Notes under the pieces: model-generated
The model's database searches: none
Seen by the model: only the letters and a program-made list of their open reading frames with translations
Told to the model about the DNA's origin: nothing
From: CAYQPF01 sp964419225
GTDB taxonomy: Bacteria > Cloacimonadota > Cloacimonadia > Cloacimonadales > CAYQPF01
Reading direction: 5' to 3'
Length of the DNA stretch: 64,000 nucleotides
Assembly: GCA_964419225.1 (NCBI GenBank)
Contig: CAYQPF010000009.1
Span: 1 to 64,000, forward strand
Position numbers and translations under genes: made by a program
In this document: in pieces, positions 17,009 through 26,545 of the stretch
Position numbering within the stretch: position 1 is the stretch's first letter
How the letters are laid out: each line of letters begins with the position of its first letter

Positions 17009-20000
17009 TTAGTTCGAAGCATCAGTCGATGCTACTACATAGTAAAACTTCTTCGAAGTGTTTATCGTTTGTACCCAGGATGTAGCTGCGATTCCTGAGG
17101 CAATTTCGGTGTATGTGCCATTGGGAGAATCTGCACCAAATACTTTATATGAATTTGCTCCGGCTACAGCATTCCAGCTTAATTGGACTTCGTTACCTAC
17201 AACTACACTTTGAATATTTTGAGGAATATTTAAAGTCTGGATCAAATTTATCCCATCCAGATTTGGATAACCGTTATTGTATTCAGAACTCATAGCCCAA
17301 ATATCATTAGTCCCATTGGCAGTCTCACCCAGGAAATCCCAACCTGCAGTGATATATGTAGCACGAGATTTCATTTCTGCAGTTGTTTTTCCAAAAGAAT
17401 CATTGGAATTAGCAGAATGAAGCTGCCCGGTAGTACTTCTATCCCAGAAGCAATTTACTATACTGCTATCGCTTGCTCCCGCAATGCCACCAACATCACT
17501 TATTCCACTGACCGCTCCTGAGGCATAACTATAATTTATATTGCCTTGGTTAAAACCTGAAATTCCACCGACCAGATCATGACCATTAACAGAATTTTTA
17601 GTATAACAATTACTTATACTGCTACCATATAATCGTCCTGTAAGCCCGCCTAAATATGAAACTCCAGTAACTGTCCCTATTGAATAACATTTGTTAATGA
17701 TACTTCCCTCAGCATGTCCGATAAGTCCTCCAATGGTTGATCCGGTTCCGGTTACAGAGCAATTCGTATAACTCCGGGTGTAAGTTGAAAATGAAGAACT
17801 TACTCCCACTAATCCGCCCAAATAATCTTCTCCAATCACTGATCCGTTAACAAAACAATCGTTGCCAGTACTTCCTGCATTGATACCAATTAATCCACCA
17901 ACATAAAATATACCAGTTACTGTTCCGGTTACATAACAATTGTTTATTGCACTTCCTTCGGCAAAACCGGTAATTCCGCCAACAACAGATCCCCCCTTCA
18001 CATAGCTTGCAGGATCAATATCCACGCCAAGGTTTTTAATCAGAGACCCGTTGCCTGCAAATCCAAAAAGTCCGACATAGAGTGTTGTCGCTCTATTAAC
18101 TTTCAAAAATGTTATTTTATGATTATTACCATCAAAAGTCCCCCGAAACTGGTTTACATTATCTCCTATAGGAAGCCAGAATGACCCGGCATCATATCCG
18201 GCACCAGTACTCGTTAGATATGATGTTAGATCAATATCATTAATCAATTTAAAACATTTACCTGCAAAAGATTCACCAAGATAATTCCTTATTTTATTCA
18301 ATTCAATTGCATTTGTAATTTGATAAGGATCAAGTTCGGTACCTGCACCAGCTAAATCCGGAGTAAACACAGTGATGGGATTGGAATTTCCACTTGTTCC
18401 AGCAATATTAGATGCACGGACGCGATAATAATAAGTAACGTTTGATGTGAGTCCTGTAATATTGATGATCGTTGCGGTACCAATGCTTGCATTATTATAA
18501 CCAGAAACAAAACTGGTAAAACTGCTGTCTGTAGCAACATCAAGAAAATATACGGTTGCATCATGTATAGAACTCCAGCTTGCAGTAAAACTGGTTGGTC
18601 GTACATTTACTGCAGCATTTGCTACTGGTGCAGAAGTAGCATACGGCTCCCAGGCAAGATGAGGAAAACCATTATTATAACCCGAAGCAATGTGCCATAT
18701 TGGTATTAGTAAAAAATCCCATCCAGCATAAGTTGATTGAGTCTGCAATTCTGCAGTAGTTTTACCAAAAGAAGGATTTTCGCCGGCACTGGTAGTCTGC
18801 CCGCTAGTGGTTCTGTTCCAATAGCTGCTACTTGTCCATGCACCTAACGAGGAAAGTGCAACCAGACCTCCTGTATTAGTCCCGCTAACCAATCCTGTAA
18901 AATAAGAATATGAAATATGCCCTTGATTTGATCCAGCTAAACCACCACAATAAGAACCTGAGACACTGCAGTTTGCATAACAATTAGTAATAAGACTGCC
19001 GTTTTGACCAACAATTGACCCAACGGTACTCATACCACTTATTACTCCAATAACATAACTTTGGCTGATACTGGATTCATTATCACTTTGTCCAGATATT
19101 CCTGAAACAAAATAATTACCACTCATCCTGCCGGCAGGATCGATGACAACTCCAATGTTTTTAACAACGGCATTGCTGCCCAGATACCCAAATAAGCCTA
19201 TATAGTTTTCGTTGGCTCTTTCTGCTTTTATCCCTATTATTTTGTGATAATTACCATCTAACTGTCCTCTGAATTTTGCAGTATTGTTTCCAACTGGAAG
19301 CCAGAAAGAACCATTATTATATCCCGTACCACCACTGGAAAGAAATGAGGTTAGATCAATATCATTCATTAATTTGAAACATTTACCAGTAAAGGCATCA
19401 CCTAAAAAATTCCGCATAAGATTTAATTCTGTAGCTGTATAGATTCTGTATGGGTTAGATGCAGTTCCGGTTCCTTCACTATAACATGCTGTTTGAACAC
19501 TTACAGTATTTGAGTTATAACTGGTCCCAAAAACATTAGCTGCTCTGACTCTGTAAAAATAGGTGGTTCCAGGTGCAAGGCTGGTCACTGTTTGATTTAA
19601 GGCTGTACCACAATCAAAATTATTATAGCCCGTAACAAAACTTGAAAAAGTACTGTTTGAAGAAATATCAAGAAAATATCCATCTGTATTTGATGTTGCA
19701 TTCCAAACTGCTGTAAAGCCTGTAGTGGTAACAGCAGAAGCAGAAACAGCAAGCGGGGCATTGGGAGAAAATATTGCCTGCCAGGCTAAATGAGGATATC
19801 CATTATTATAGGCAGTTTCTATATGCCAGACAGGTGTGGTAAAATCCCAACCTGAATATGTGGATTGTATTTTCATCTGAGATGAAGTGCGACCCTGCGG
19901 TGGCAGACTATTGGTACCTGCCATATAAACTCCATCGGCACCGCTGAATGTTGTCCCGCTCGTTTCTGTATCCCAGAAATTATTATTAGACAGATTAAGG

Positions 20001-20836
20001 CTGGACGCCATTGCCCCAATGAATCCACCAACATTAGTCGCTCCGGTTGGTTTTCCTGTAGAATAACTGTTAATTACCCATCCAGCTGTTGCAAGAGAAC
20101 CAATTAATCCACCCACCTGATTCCCAGTGGTTCCACCATTAACTGTAGCAGAAGAATAACAGTTTTCCACTACCTGAGCATCTAACGCTCCAAGTTCACC
20201 ATTTTGGCCTACCAAACCACCGATTCCCAAATTTGAACCAGATACTGTCCCTGTACTAAAACTCCATTTGATAAAACTGAAATTTCTTCCCTCAGGTCCA
20301 CTAAACCCAACTAACCCTCCAATTGCCCATCCGGCTCCACCATTGACAGTTCCATTAAGACTTCCGCAATTGTAAATGTTGCCGGAACGGTTTGCACCAA
20401 CTAAAGCTCCTGTGGCATTACCCCCTGTCACAACGGCACTCACTAATTTAACATTCTGAACAGTCGCTCCATAACCTAAATATCCAAATAACCCGACATT
20501 TGCAGTTGTGGGACGATTGATTTTGAGAAAACCTATATTAAAGCCGTTTCCGTTAAAATTCCCGCGAAAACGGTTAGCATCATCACCAATTGGCTGCCAG
20601 AAAGCCCCTGAATTATAGCCGGGTGCACCTGTCCACAGATAACCGTATAGGCTAATATCATTAGTCATTATAAAGTAAGATGTAAGATAATTCCGCACCA
20701 GGTTCAACTGCTCAGGAGTTGATATCTGATATGGATTCCCGGATGTTCCATTTCCTCCTGCAAACTGAGCAAATAAACCTGTACATAAAAAAAGTATAAA
20801 GACAATAAACAATTGTCTCACAAAATGTTGTTTCAT
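17009..20836 (-). CDS. Secreted GLUG-repeat / Fn3 surface protein
   Basis: A 1275-residue exported protein. ATG 20836 is chosen over ATG 20848 because the latter overlaps the SD itself (ATGGAGG, 5 nt before the second ATG); the signal peptide then reads MKQHFVRQLFIVF...GLFAQ. The protein is a triplicated module. Each block starts 'G(T/S)G(N/T)..NPYQI.T..(E/Q)LN..RN.L', continues 'FWxPIGDN...FRG..DGN.(H/F)KI', and runs into GLUG-type repeats ('VGGLVGxN.G.I.NCY..G.V.G'). Blocks cover ~25-355, ~455-725 and ~825-1190, with Fn3 domains between them ('TTYFYRVRAANVFGTS'). The C-terminal Fn3-like domain ends KKFYYVVASTDASN, without a T9SS domain. A beta-helical adhesin is the likely role. No enzyme motif is seen. 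Confidence 0.85.
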   Translation of the reverse strand: MKQHFVRQLFIVFILFLCTGLFAQFAGGNGTSGNPYQISTPEQLNLVRNYLTSYFIMTNDISLYGYLWTGAPGYNSGAFWQPIGDDANRFRGNFNGNGFNIGFLKINRPTTANVGLFGYLGYGATVQNVKLVSAVVTGGNATGALVGANRSGNIYNCGSLNGTVNGGAGWAIGGLVGFSGPEGRNFSFIKWSFSTGTVSGSNLGIGGLVGQNGELGALDAQVVENCYSSATVNGGTTGNQVGGLIGSLATAGWVINSYSTGKPTGATNVGGFIGAMASSLNLSNNNFWDTETSGTTFSGADGVYMAGTNSLPPQGRTSSQMKIQSTYSGWDFTTPVWHIETAYNNGYPHLAWQAIFSPNAPLAVSASAVTTTGFTAVWNATSNTDGYFLDISSNSTFSSFVTGYNNFDCGTALNQTVTSLAPGTTYFYRVRAANVFGTSYNSNTVSVQTACYSEGTGTASNPYRIYTATELNLMRNFLGDAFTGKCFKLMNDIDLTSFLSSGGTGYNNGSFWLPVGNNTAKFRGQLDGNYHKIIGIKAERANENYIGLFGYLGSNAVVKNIGVVIDPAGRMSGNYFVSGISGQSDNESSISQSYVIGVISGMSTVGSIVGQNGSLITNCYANCSVSGSYCGGLAGSNQGHISYSYFTGLVSGTNTGGLVALSSLGAWTSSSYWNRTTSGQTTSAGENPSFGKTTAELQTQSTYAGWDFLLIPIWHIASGYNNGFPHLAWEPYATSAPVANAAVNVRPTSFTASWSSIHDATVYFLDVATDSSFTSFVSGYNNASIGTATIINITGLTSNVTYYYRVRASNIAGTSGNSNPITVFTPDLAGAGTELDPYQITNAIELNKIRNYLGESFAGKCFKLINDIDLTSYLTSTGAGYDAGSFWLPIGDNVNQFRGTFDGNNHKITFLKVNRATTLYVGLFGFAGNGSLIKNLGVDIDPASYVKGGSVVGGITGFAEGSAINNCYVTGTVTGIFYVGGLIGINAGSTGNDCFVNGSVIGEDYLGGLVGVSSSFSTYTRSYTNCSVTGTGSTIGGLIGHAEGSIINKCYSIGTVTGVSYLGGLTGRLYGSSISNCYTKNSVNGHDLVGGISGFNQGNINYSYASGAVSGISDVGGIAGASDSSIVNCFWDRSTTGQLHSANSNDSFGKTTAEMKSRATYITAGWDFLGETANGTNDIWAMSSEYNNGYPNLDGINLIQTLNIPQNIQSVVVGNEVQLSWNAVAGANSYKVFGADSPNGTYTEIASGIAATSWVQTINTSKKFYYVVASTDASN

Positions 20837-21015
20837 AAAAACCTCCATTGAATTGGAATTATTTGCATAAAGATGCTTATAGGTAATAAGTTGTCAAGAA
20901 AATAAATGATAGATAAAACTTCTTAACGGCTTATCTATAGGCCGTTTAACTCTCTATATTACATTGCTCATAACATTATTTTCAGATTTTCAGATCCGTT
21001 CTACACATTCTAAAA

Positions 21016-22320
21016 TTACTTATGAATCTGTTCCAAAAGACGATGATCTTCTATCTGCTTTCTGATCTGGGGAATGATTTTTCTTAACATCATTACACTT
21101 ACTCTTGTTTCCTTCTCTTCCGGGATATATTCCTGTTCGAGTACTTCTCCCCTGTTTCGGATATAGTCGAGCAAATCTTCCATCTCTTCAGGGACATGGA
21201 AGGTTACCTGAATCTTTTTCTTAAAAAGAAAGTACTCAATTATTCCTTTCAAATTACTCATATCCTGATCTTCCAAAGCCGAAATAAAGACCGAATCAGG
21301 ATAACGCTTTTCCAGTCTTCGCTGCAGGAATCTGTGATGCAGTTTGGCCAATTTGTCTGTTTTATTAAAGACAATGATAATATCCTTATGATCTGCCTTC
21401 AACTCGACCAGCACATCCTCTACAGACTTAATCAGTTCATCCAGCCTGGGATGAGCAATATCAACCACCTGCAGGAGAAGATCAGCTTCCATGACATCCA
21501 GTAAAGTTGAGTGGAATGATGAGATCAGTGAATGGGGAAGCTTTCTGATAAAACCGATTGTATCTGTAATTAAGACATTCTGCCCCCTGCTCAGGTTTAG
21601 CCTGCGGGTAGTGGAATCAAGAGTAGCAAACAACTGATCAGCCGCATACTGCTGCTCATTGGTCAGTCTGTTGAATATAGTTGATTTTCCGGCATTGGTA
21701 TAACCCATCAAAGCTACGGTGGTAAACTGCCGGCGGTTCTTTCTCTTGGTCTCAGTATCCCTTTTTATCTCTTCAAGTCTCTCCTTGAGGATTGTGATCT
21801 TCTTACGGATCGCTCTTCTATCAACTTCTATCTGCCTTTCACCTGGGCCTCTCAATCCAATACCACCTTCAATACGGGAGAAATGCTGCCATAAATTCCT
21901 TAATTTAGAGTAACTGTACTGCAACTGTGCCAACTCTACCTGAAGTTTGGCTTCCTTTGTTTTGGCATGCTTCGAAAAAATATCGAGGATCAGTTCTGTA
22001 CGATCCACAATATTACAGTGGGTAGTTTTGGCTATGTTCCTGGCCTGTGCCGGTGAAAGATTATCATTGAAGATCAGCGTTGTAACTTTATTACTCTCTA
22101 TTTGAGCCTTGATTTCTTTTAATTTTCCCTGTCCGATAAAATAAGTTGCATTAGGTTTCTTCAGGGCCTGAATAAAGGTTTCCACAACTTCTGCTTCAGC
22201 TGTCTTAGCCAATTCTGCAAGTTCATCCATGGATTCAAGCAAATCTGCCTTATCTTCATCCAAATTCTTCAACCCAATCAAAAAAACTCTTTCTTTCACT
22301 TTTTTTGGTATCTCAATCAT
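21016..22320 (-). CDS. hflX: GTPase HflX
   Basis: A 434-residue ribosome-associated GTPase. The N-terminal HflX domain (~10-190) has 'GQGKLKEI', 'FNDNLSPAQARNI', 'DRTELILDIF' and the GGxGLRGPGE motif (152-161). A coiled linker follows, then the G domain: G1 GYTNAGKST (206-214), G3 DTIGF (253-257) and G4 NKTD. HflX splits stalled or stressed ribosomes. The length is normal. SD AGGAGG lies ~10 nt before the ATG. It is monocistronic, between a surface-protein gene and a repeat region. Confidence 0.96.
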   Translation of the reverse strand: MIEIPKKVKERVFLIGLKNLDEDKADLLESMDELAELAKTAEAEVVETFIQALKKPNATYFIGQGKLKEIKAQIESNKVTTLIFNDNLSPAQARNIAKTTHCNIVDRTELILDIFSKHAKTKEAKLQVELAQLQYSYSKLRNLWQHFSRIEGGIGLRGPGERQIEVDRRAIRKKITILKERLEEIKRDTETKRKNRRQFTTVALMGYTNAGKSTIFNRLTNEQQYAADQLFATLDSTTRRLNLSRGQNVLITDTIGFIRKLPHSLISSFHSTLLDVMEADLLLQVVDIAHPRLDELIKSVEDVLVELKADHKDIIIVFNKTDKLAKLHHRFLQRRLEKRYPDSVFISALEDQDMSNLKGIIEYFLFKKKIQVTFHVPEEMEDLLDYIRNRGEVLEQEYIPEEKETRVSVMMLRKIIPQIRKQIEDHRLLEQIHK

Positions 22321-22421
22321 ACCCTATTTGCCTCCTCTGCCGACTGCCCCCTGGACAAGGGACGGGGATGGGTTGTCGAAATAATTCTCAACTCTTAATT
22401 TTCAACTCTCAACTAGCATTT

Positions 22422-22600
22422 AACCCTATCCTAAATCCTTTCCCTTAATAAGGGCAAGGACTTTCCAATGAACCAGTCTGAAGACAGGTTCTACTTCACA
22501 ACACTTGGAACAGTTTCAACTGTTCCCTTGGCTTTTAATTGGGCAAGCTGCCCAATCTCCAGAAAAACAGGTACTACACGGAACGGTTAGGATCCGTTCT
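22422..22600. repeat. Five-hairpin dispersed element, copy A
   Basis: A 179-bp element that matches 31017-31196 along its length. It is a chain of inverted repeats: CCCTTAATAAGGG (22442-22454); AACC...GGTT with inner GTC/GAC (22471-22490); GGAACAGTT-TC-AACTGTTCC (22507-22526); ATTGGGCA-AGC-TGCCCAAT (22538-22556); GAACGG...CCGTTC (22581-22599). No protein is encoded. Confidence 0.8.
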
Positions 22601-22700
22601 CTCTGCCCACTGCACACTGCCCACTAATAATTTATTCCATTCTCGCTGACAAGTTTTTTTTCACTCTTAACTCTTATCTCTTAACTTTTGCAAATTTTTC

Positions 22701-22728
22701 TTGTCAGATTTTTCCTGAGGATTATTAA
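22701..22728 (+). promoter_or_regulatory. Putative promoter of the tldD/tldE-like operon
   Basis: TTGTCA (22701-22706), a 16-bp spacer, TATTAA (22723-22728). It lies 29 nt before the ATG and is followed by SD GAGG. Confidence 0.4.
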
Positions 22729-22757
22729 TTGCAAAAATAATATTCATAGAGGTTTGT

Positions 22758-24200
22758 ATGAAATTTCTTGATCTTGCTATGGATAAAGCCTTGGCTCTCG
22801 GAGTTGACTATGCTGACATACGCATTCAGTTAACTACCAGAGAAGTGCTTTATTTGGAAAATTACAGCTTTAAAGCAACAGACAAACGGATTATCCACGG
22901 GTATGGGATCAGAGTTCTTAAGAATGGTGCCTGGGGATTTGCACATTCCAATGTTTTCTCTGAAACTGCTATTCTGAAAACAGTAGAATCTGCTTTCCAG
23001 ACAGCACTTTTATCCTCCCAGGTTATCAAAGGTGAAGGTCTTAAATTAGCCCTCGAAAAAAGCTACATTGCCACCTACAAAACCCCCTGTAAAATCGACC
23101 CATTCGAAATTCCTCTGAAAGAAAAAACACAATTGCTCATGGATATCTCAGCCAAAATGCTGAACTATGCACCCATCGGTAAAACATCACTTTCTCTGAC
23201 TTCCCAACGTGATGAAAAACTTTTTGCCTCAACTCTCGGTACCCGCCTGGATCTGAATACTCTCTTCATCGCTCCGTCCATTACTGCCTATGCTCTCGCT
23301 GATGGAGACTGCCAAAGCAGATCTTTCGACGAAGGCGGTAGAAATATCGGCTGGGAATGGATCGAACAACTCAACCTTCTCGATAAAGCACCTCAGATCG
23401 CCGAAGAAGCTATCATGAAAGTCAAAGCAGATGTCCTGACTGAAGAAAAACGCAGAGATCTTATCCTCGACCCTAATCATCTCGGTCTGACTATGCATGA
23501 ATCAGTCGGCCACCCAACTGAATTAGACCGTGTTCTTGGCTGGGAAGCTGATATGGCCGGTATCTCCTTCGCTACACCGGAAAAACTGAAAACCTATCAA
23601 TATGGCTCTCCAATTGTTAACTTCATGGGTGATAACACTCTCGAAGAAGGACTCGCAACTGCCGGTTTTGACGATGATGGCGTTCCCGGTCAGAAATGGT
23701 TTATCATTAAAGACGGGATTCTGCAGGAATACGGCTCAACCCGGGACACAGTTCCCTTTATTGGTAAAGAATACTCCCGTGGTTGTTCCAGAGCAACCTA
23801 CTACTATGATCAACCTATCAACAGAATTCCCAATCTCTACCTTCTCCCCGGTAAAGAAGAACTCTCACCTGCTAAACTTATCGGTGACACAGAGGATGGG
23901 GTTTACATTCAGGGCAGAGGCTCTTTCTCTATTGATCAGCACAGAGTTAATTTCCAATTCGGTGGTGACTTCTTCTGGGAAATCAAAAATGGTAAACTGA
24001 TCAGACCACTTAAAAAAGTCCTCTATCGTTCTAATAATCCCGAATTCTGGAACAGTTGCGATGCTATCTGCGATGAAAGATTCTGGAAACCTTTTGGAGT
24101 TGTAAACTGCGGAAAAGGACAACCCGGTCAAACTGCCAGAATGACGCATGGTGCTTCACCAGCACGCTTCAGAAATATCAGAGTCGGAGGTTCAAAATGA
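22758..24200 (+). CDS. TldD-like zinc metalloprotease
   Basis: A 480-residue cytoplasmic peptidase of the TldD/PmbA (U62) family. The N-terminal substrate-groove domain covers ~1-215. The TldD-specific zinc motif HESVGH is at 247-252. Near the C-terminus 'VVNCGKGQPGQ' gives the conserved third ligand region (Cys), and 'MTHGASPARFRNIRVG' is the family's ending. TldD pairs with a catalytically silent TldE partner to degrade unfolded peptides. Its stop overlaps the next ATG by 4 nt (ATGA), so translation is coupled. SD GAGG lies before the ATG. Confidence 0.94.
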   Translation: MKFLDLAMDKALALGVDYADIRIQLTTREVLYLENYSFKATDKRIIHGYGIRVLKNGAWGFAHSNVFSETAILKTVESAFQTALLSSQVIKGEGLKLALEKSYIATYKTPCKIDPFEIPLKEKTQLLMDISAKMLNYAPIGKTSLSLTSQRDEKLFASTLGTRLDLNTLFIAPSITAYALADGDCQSRSFDEGGRNIGWEWIEQLNLLDKAPQIAEEAIMKVKADVLTEEKRRDLILDPNHLGLTMHESVGHPTELDRVLGWEADMAGISFATPEKLKTYQYGSPIVNFMGDNTLEEGLATAGFDDDGVPGQKWFIIKDGILQEYGSTRDTVPFIGKEYSRGCSRATYYYDQPINRIPNLYLLPGKEELSPAKLIGDTEDGVYIQGRGSFSIDQHRVNFQFGGDFFWEIKNGKLIRPLKKVLYRSNNPEFWNSCDAICDERFWKPFGVVNCGKGQPGQTARMTHGASPARFRNIRVGGSK

Positions 24201-25474
24201 AAGACTTAATAAAGAAAATCCAGGACTATGTTGTAAAAAACTCACATAGTACAGACTTTGAGTTATCCATTAATTACACTGAAGACAGGAATACCCGTTT
24301 TGCCCAAAATGCCATCTCTCAACATATCAGCGGGACAAATATGGATATCAGATACTCTGCCAGTTTCGACAATAAATCAGGTTCTTGTACAATAAATCAA
24401 TTCGATGAAGAATCCCTCAAATACCTGATTCATACTGCTGAACAGATCGCTCTTCTCAATCAGCCTGACCCTGAGTTCTCTCCCTCACTCGGCAATTTAC
24501 CTTACATTGCCACTAATAATGTTGTCGAGGATACAAGAAACTACTCTCCCCAAAATATCGTTAATACAATCAAGGAACTAATCGCTCAGGCAGAGTCAAA
24601 AGGTACAAATTTATCAGGCATTTTTACAAAAGGCTATAATTACAACTCACTCCTCACCAAAAACGGCTTCTGCGGTGAATATGATATGTGTGACTTTGAA
24701 CTTTCCATGACTATCAAGAAAGATAATGTGGAAACAAAAACACTATTCTCTCATAAAGATATCCACAAACTGAATGTAAAGAATGAATGGGACAGACTTT
24801 ATCAACAATATCTGAGTTTGGGTGATCCTCAATCCATGGATGCTGAAGCATTGCCTGTAATTCTTAGACCTCAGGCTACAGCAAATTTTCTCATGTACTT
24901 GTATTGGATCATGAACAGAAAAATGGCTGATGATGGGCTTACACCCTTCACCGGACAAATAGGAAATGAATTCTTTGGTGATAATTTCTCAATGCTTTCA
25001 GTTTCTGATGATCCAGAATTGAGTATTACGCCTTTTACCAGTAATTGGATTTATGAACCTACAGCCTGGGTTAAGAATGGAGTTCTCAATTCCCTGCCCT
25101 GCGATAAAAGCTATGCCCAAAAACTTAAGATCAAGCCCTCCGGTTTTGCCAATATCTATATTGATGGCGGTAAGACAACTGAAGAAGAAATGATGCAGTC
25201 AGTTAAACGTGGTTTGATTATTAACGACTTCTGGTATATCAGACCAAACGACATGAAAACTGCCGACTTTACGGGTATGACCAGAGATGGAGTTAACTAT
25301 TTTGAAAACGGCACGGTAGTAAAAGCTGTGAACAACTTCCGCTTTAACGAATCTCTCGTTGATGTCACCCGCAGGATCTTAGCACTGGGCGAATCAACTC
25401 TCATCAGTCCCTTCAGCAAAGTCCCGACCATGCTCATTGATAGATTCAACTTCGTTGATAAAACCAGCTTTTAA
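24197..25474 (+). CDS. TldE/PmbA-like subunit
   Basis: A 425-residue partner of the preceding protein. It has the same two-domain fold but lacks HExxxH, as expected for the TldE/PmbA half of the heterodimer. Recognisable segments are 'DIRYSASFDNKSGS', 'LPVILRPQATANFLMYL', 'EPTAWVKNGVLNSLPCDKS' and the C-terminal 'STLISPFSKVPTMLIDRF'. It is shorter than E. coli PmbA (about 450). Start and upstream stop overlap by 4 nt. A strong terminator follows at once. Confidence 0.9.
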   Translation: MKDLIKKIQDYVVKNSHSTDFELSINYTEDRNTRFAQNAISQHISGTNMDIRYSASFDNKSGSCTINQFDEESLKYLIHTAEQIALLNQPDPEFSPSLGNLPYIATNNVVEDTRNYSPQNIVNTIKELIAQAESKGTNLSGIFTKGYNYNSLLTKNGFCGEYDMCDFELSMTIKKDNVETKTLFSHKDIHKLNVKNEWDRLYQQYLSLGDPQSMDAEALPVILRPQATANFLMYLYWIMNRKMADDGLTPFTGQIGNEFFGDNFSMLSVSDDPELSITPFTSNWIYEPTAWVKNGVLNSLPCDKSYAQKLKIKPSGFANIYIDGGKTTEEEMMQSVKRGLIINDFWYIRPNDMKTADFTGMTRDGVNYFENGTVVKAVNNFRFNESLVDVTRRILALGESTLISPFSKVPTMLIDRFNFVDKTSF

Positions 25475-25480
25475 TGATAG

Positions 25481-25512
25481 AAAAAGGGCTGATCATCTCA
25501 GCCCTTTTCGTT
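25481..25512 (+). terminator. Rho-independent terminator
   Basis: AAAAAGGGCTGA, a 4-5 nt loop, TCAGCCCTTTTCGTT, directly after the tldE-like gene. It is also nearly symmetrical for the convergent gene ending at 25540. Confidence 0.85.
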
Positions 25513-25539
25513 CTTTATCTCAAAAATTAATTATGGTTT

Positions 25540-25863
25540 CTAAATCGGTATCTCGATCCCTGTTCTTATGATTTCTGCAACAAAAGGATCTTCTTTTTCA
25601 TTAAAGGAATCAGAACTAAATGGTAACACTTCCAAATCATGACTCGCTCTAATAGTGAATCTGCGAATTTTACTTCTGTCTTTCATCCTATTACCCTCAA
25701 AAAAATCCGATACTATAGCTAAATCTATATCACTCCATTCCTGTGCTGTTCCTTTTGCATAACTGCCAAAAAGAAATGCTCTTTTTAATGGAAATTCATT
25801 GTCAGTTAAAATCTTTATGTAAGATCTGATAATATTCTCTATCTTAGCAGGGATTTCAGCCAT
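25540..25863 (-). CDS. MNT-type nucleotidyltransferase
   Basis: A 107-residue minimal nucleotidyltransferase with the pol-beta-like GS motif FLFGSYAKGTA (~31-41), WSDIDLAIVS (~47-56; the DxD metal pair) and a third Asp in HDLEVLP. It is the second gene of a HEPN/MNT pair; its start overlaps the end of the upstream HEPN gene by 25 nt. In characterised MNT/HEPN modules the NTase modifies (AMPylates) and silences the HEPN toxin. Here this is inference from pairing. SD GAGGAG lies 8 nt upstream. Confidence 0.88.
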   Translation of the reverse strand: MAEIPAKIENIIRSYIKILTDNEFPLKRAFLFGSYAKGTAQEWSDIDLAIVSDFFEGNRMKDRSKIRRFTIRASHDLEVLPFSSDSFNEKEDPFVAEIIRTGIEIPI

Positions 25864-26231
25864 GAATTCATCTCCTCTATTCTTTTCAAATATCCTTCAG
25901 CAAAGTCCTTGTCGCACTTTTTGTAAAACTCATTCTTATACTCAGGATAACGAACTTCCAAATTAAAGTCATTTATTTCATCCAAAAATAGCATTTTATC
26001 TTCAGATAATTCTACCTTTGCTAATTCAGCTAGTTTTAATAAATTATGTGTCTTGGGAGGAACTGTGTTATTGTTTGTTTTCACATAATGTGCTTTTAAA
26101 ACTTTTTCCAAAACTAAGTGTCCTAAAAACAAACTCCAGTCATATCGGCTGTTATTTAACAATGTTTTTGCTGTTAACCAATCATTCTCAGAACTGTCTA
26201 ACCAATACTTTATATGTTCTTCAATAGTCAT
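25839..26231 (-). CDS. HEPN-domain protein
   Basis: A 130-residue all-helical protein of the HEPN family. The core reads 'SRYDWSLFLGHLVLEKVLKAHYV', followed by 'KTHNLLKLAE' and a late 'EGYLKRIEEMNSWLK'. It belongs to the subtype with RY.....F....EK.LKA. The R-x4-6-H RNase motif of toxic HEPN proteins is not evident, so a non-nuclease, substrate-binding role is equally possible. It forms a bicistron with the MNT gene (25-nt overlap). SD GAGGT lies before the ATG. Confidence 0.85.
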   Translation of the reverse strand: MTIEEHIKYWLDSSENDWLTAKTLLNNSRYDWSLFLGHLVLEKVLKAHYVKTNNNTVPPKTHNLLKLAELAKVELSEDKMLFLDEINDFNLEVRYPEYKNEFYKKCDKDFAEGYLKRIEEMNSWLKSLLR

Positions 26232-26296
26232 ATCTACCTCTAAATCTAAAATAGCTGACAGCTATAATTATGCAAGAGAAATTTGTTTTGCATAAT

Positions 26297-26334
26297 AAAA
26301 AAAGGTAGTCCTGAAAAACAGAACTACCTTTTTT
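26297..26334 (-). terminator. Terminator of the tRNA cluster
   Basis: Hairpin GGTAGT(C)CTG-AAAAA-CAG(A)ACTACC flanked by A7 and T6 runs, starting 5 nt after the tRNA-Leu 3' end on the minus strand. Confidence 0.85.
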
Positions 26335-26338
26335 ATAT

Positions 26339-26425
26339 TGGTACCAGAGGCCGGACTTGAACCGGCACGGGCTTGCACCCGAGGGATTTTAAGTCCCTTG
26401 TGTCTACCAATTCCACCACTCCGGC
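26339..26425 (-). tRNA. tRNA-Leu (anticodon UAA)
   Basis: 87 nt. The acceptor stem GCCGGAG/CTCTGGT pairs with two G-T pairs, with discriminator A and encoded CCA (26341-26339). A long variable arm (CTCGGGTGCAAGCCCG region) marks class II. The anticodon loop ACTTAAAAT gives UAA. The T-arm is GGTTCAAGTCC. Confidence 0.95.
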
Positions 26426-26456
26426 AAACTTTTACCCACTACTATTCCGCCAAAAC

Positions 26457-26530
26457 TGGAGGCGACACCCGGATTTGAACCGGGGGTGAGGATTTTGCAG
26501 ACCCTTGCCTTACCGCTTGGCGATGTCGCC
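26457..26530 (-). tRNA. tRNA-Cys (anticodon GCA)
   Basis: 74 nt. Acceptor GGCGACA/TGTCGCC, discriminator T as usual for tRNA-Cys, CCA encoded. The anticodon loop TCTGCAAAA gives GCA. The T-arm is GGTTCAAATCC. Confidence 0.96.
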
Positions 26531-26545
26531 CACTTAAATAAAAAA

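Larger units (their letters stand above)
22321..22757. repeat. Intergenic repeats upstream of the TldD-like gene
   Basis: No gene. It holds 7-8 bp period CTGCCGACTGCC-type repeats (22337-22352, 22601-22625) and GTTGAAAATTAAGAG-type tandem repeats on the minus strand. It also holds copy A of the five-hairpin element (22422-22600) and a promoter-like pair at 22701-22728. Confidence 0.75.
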
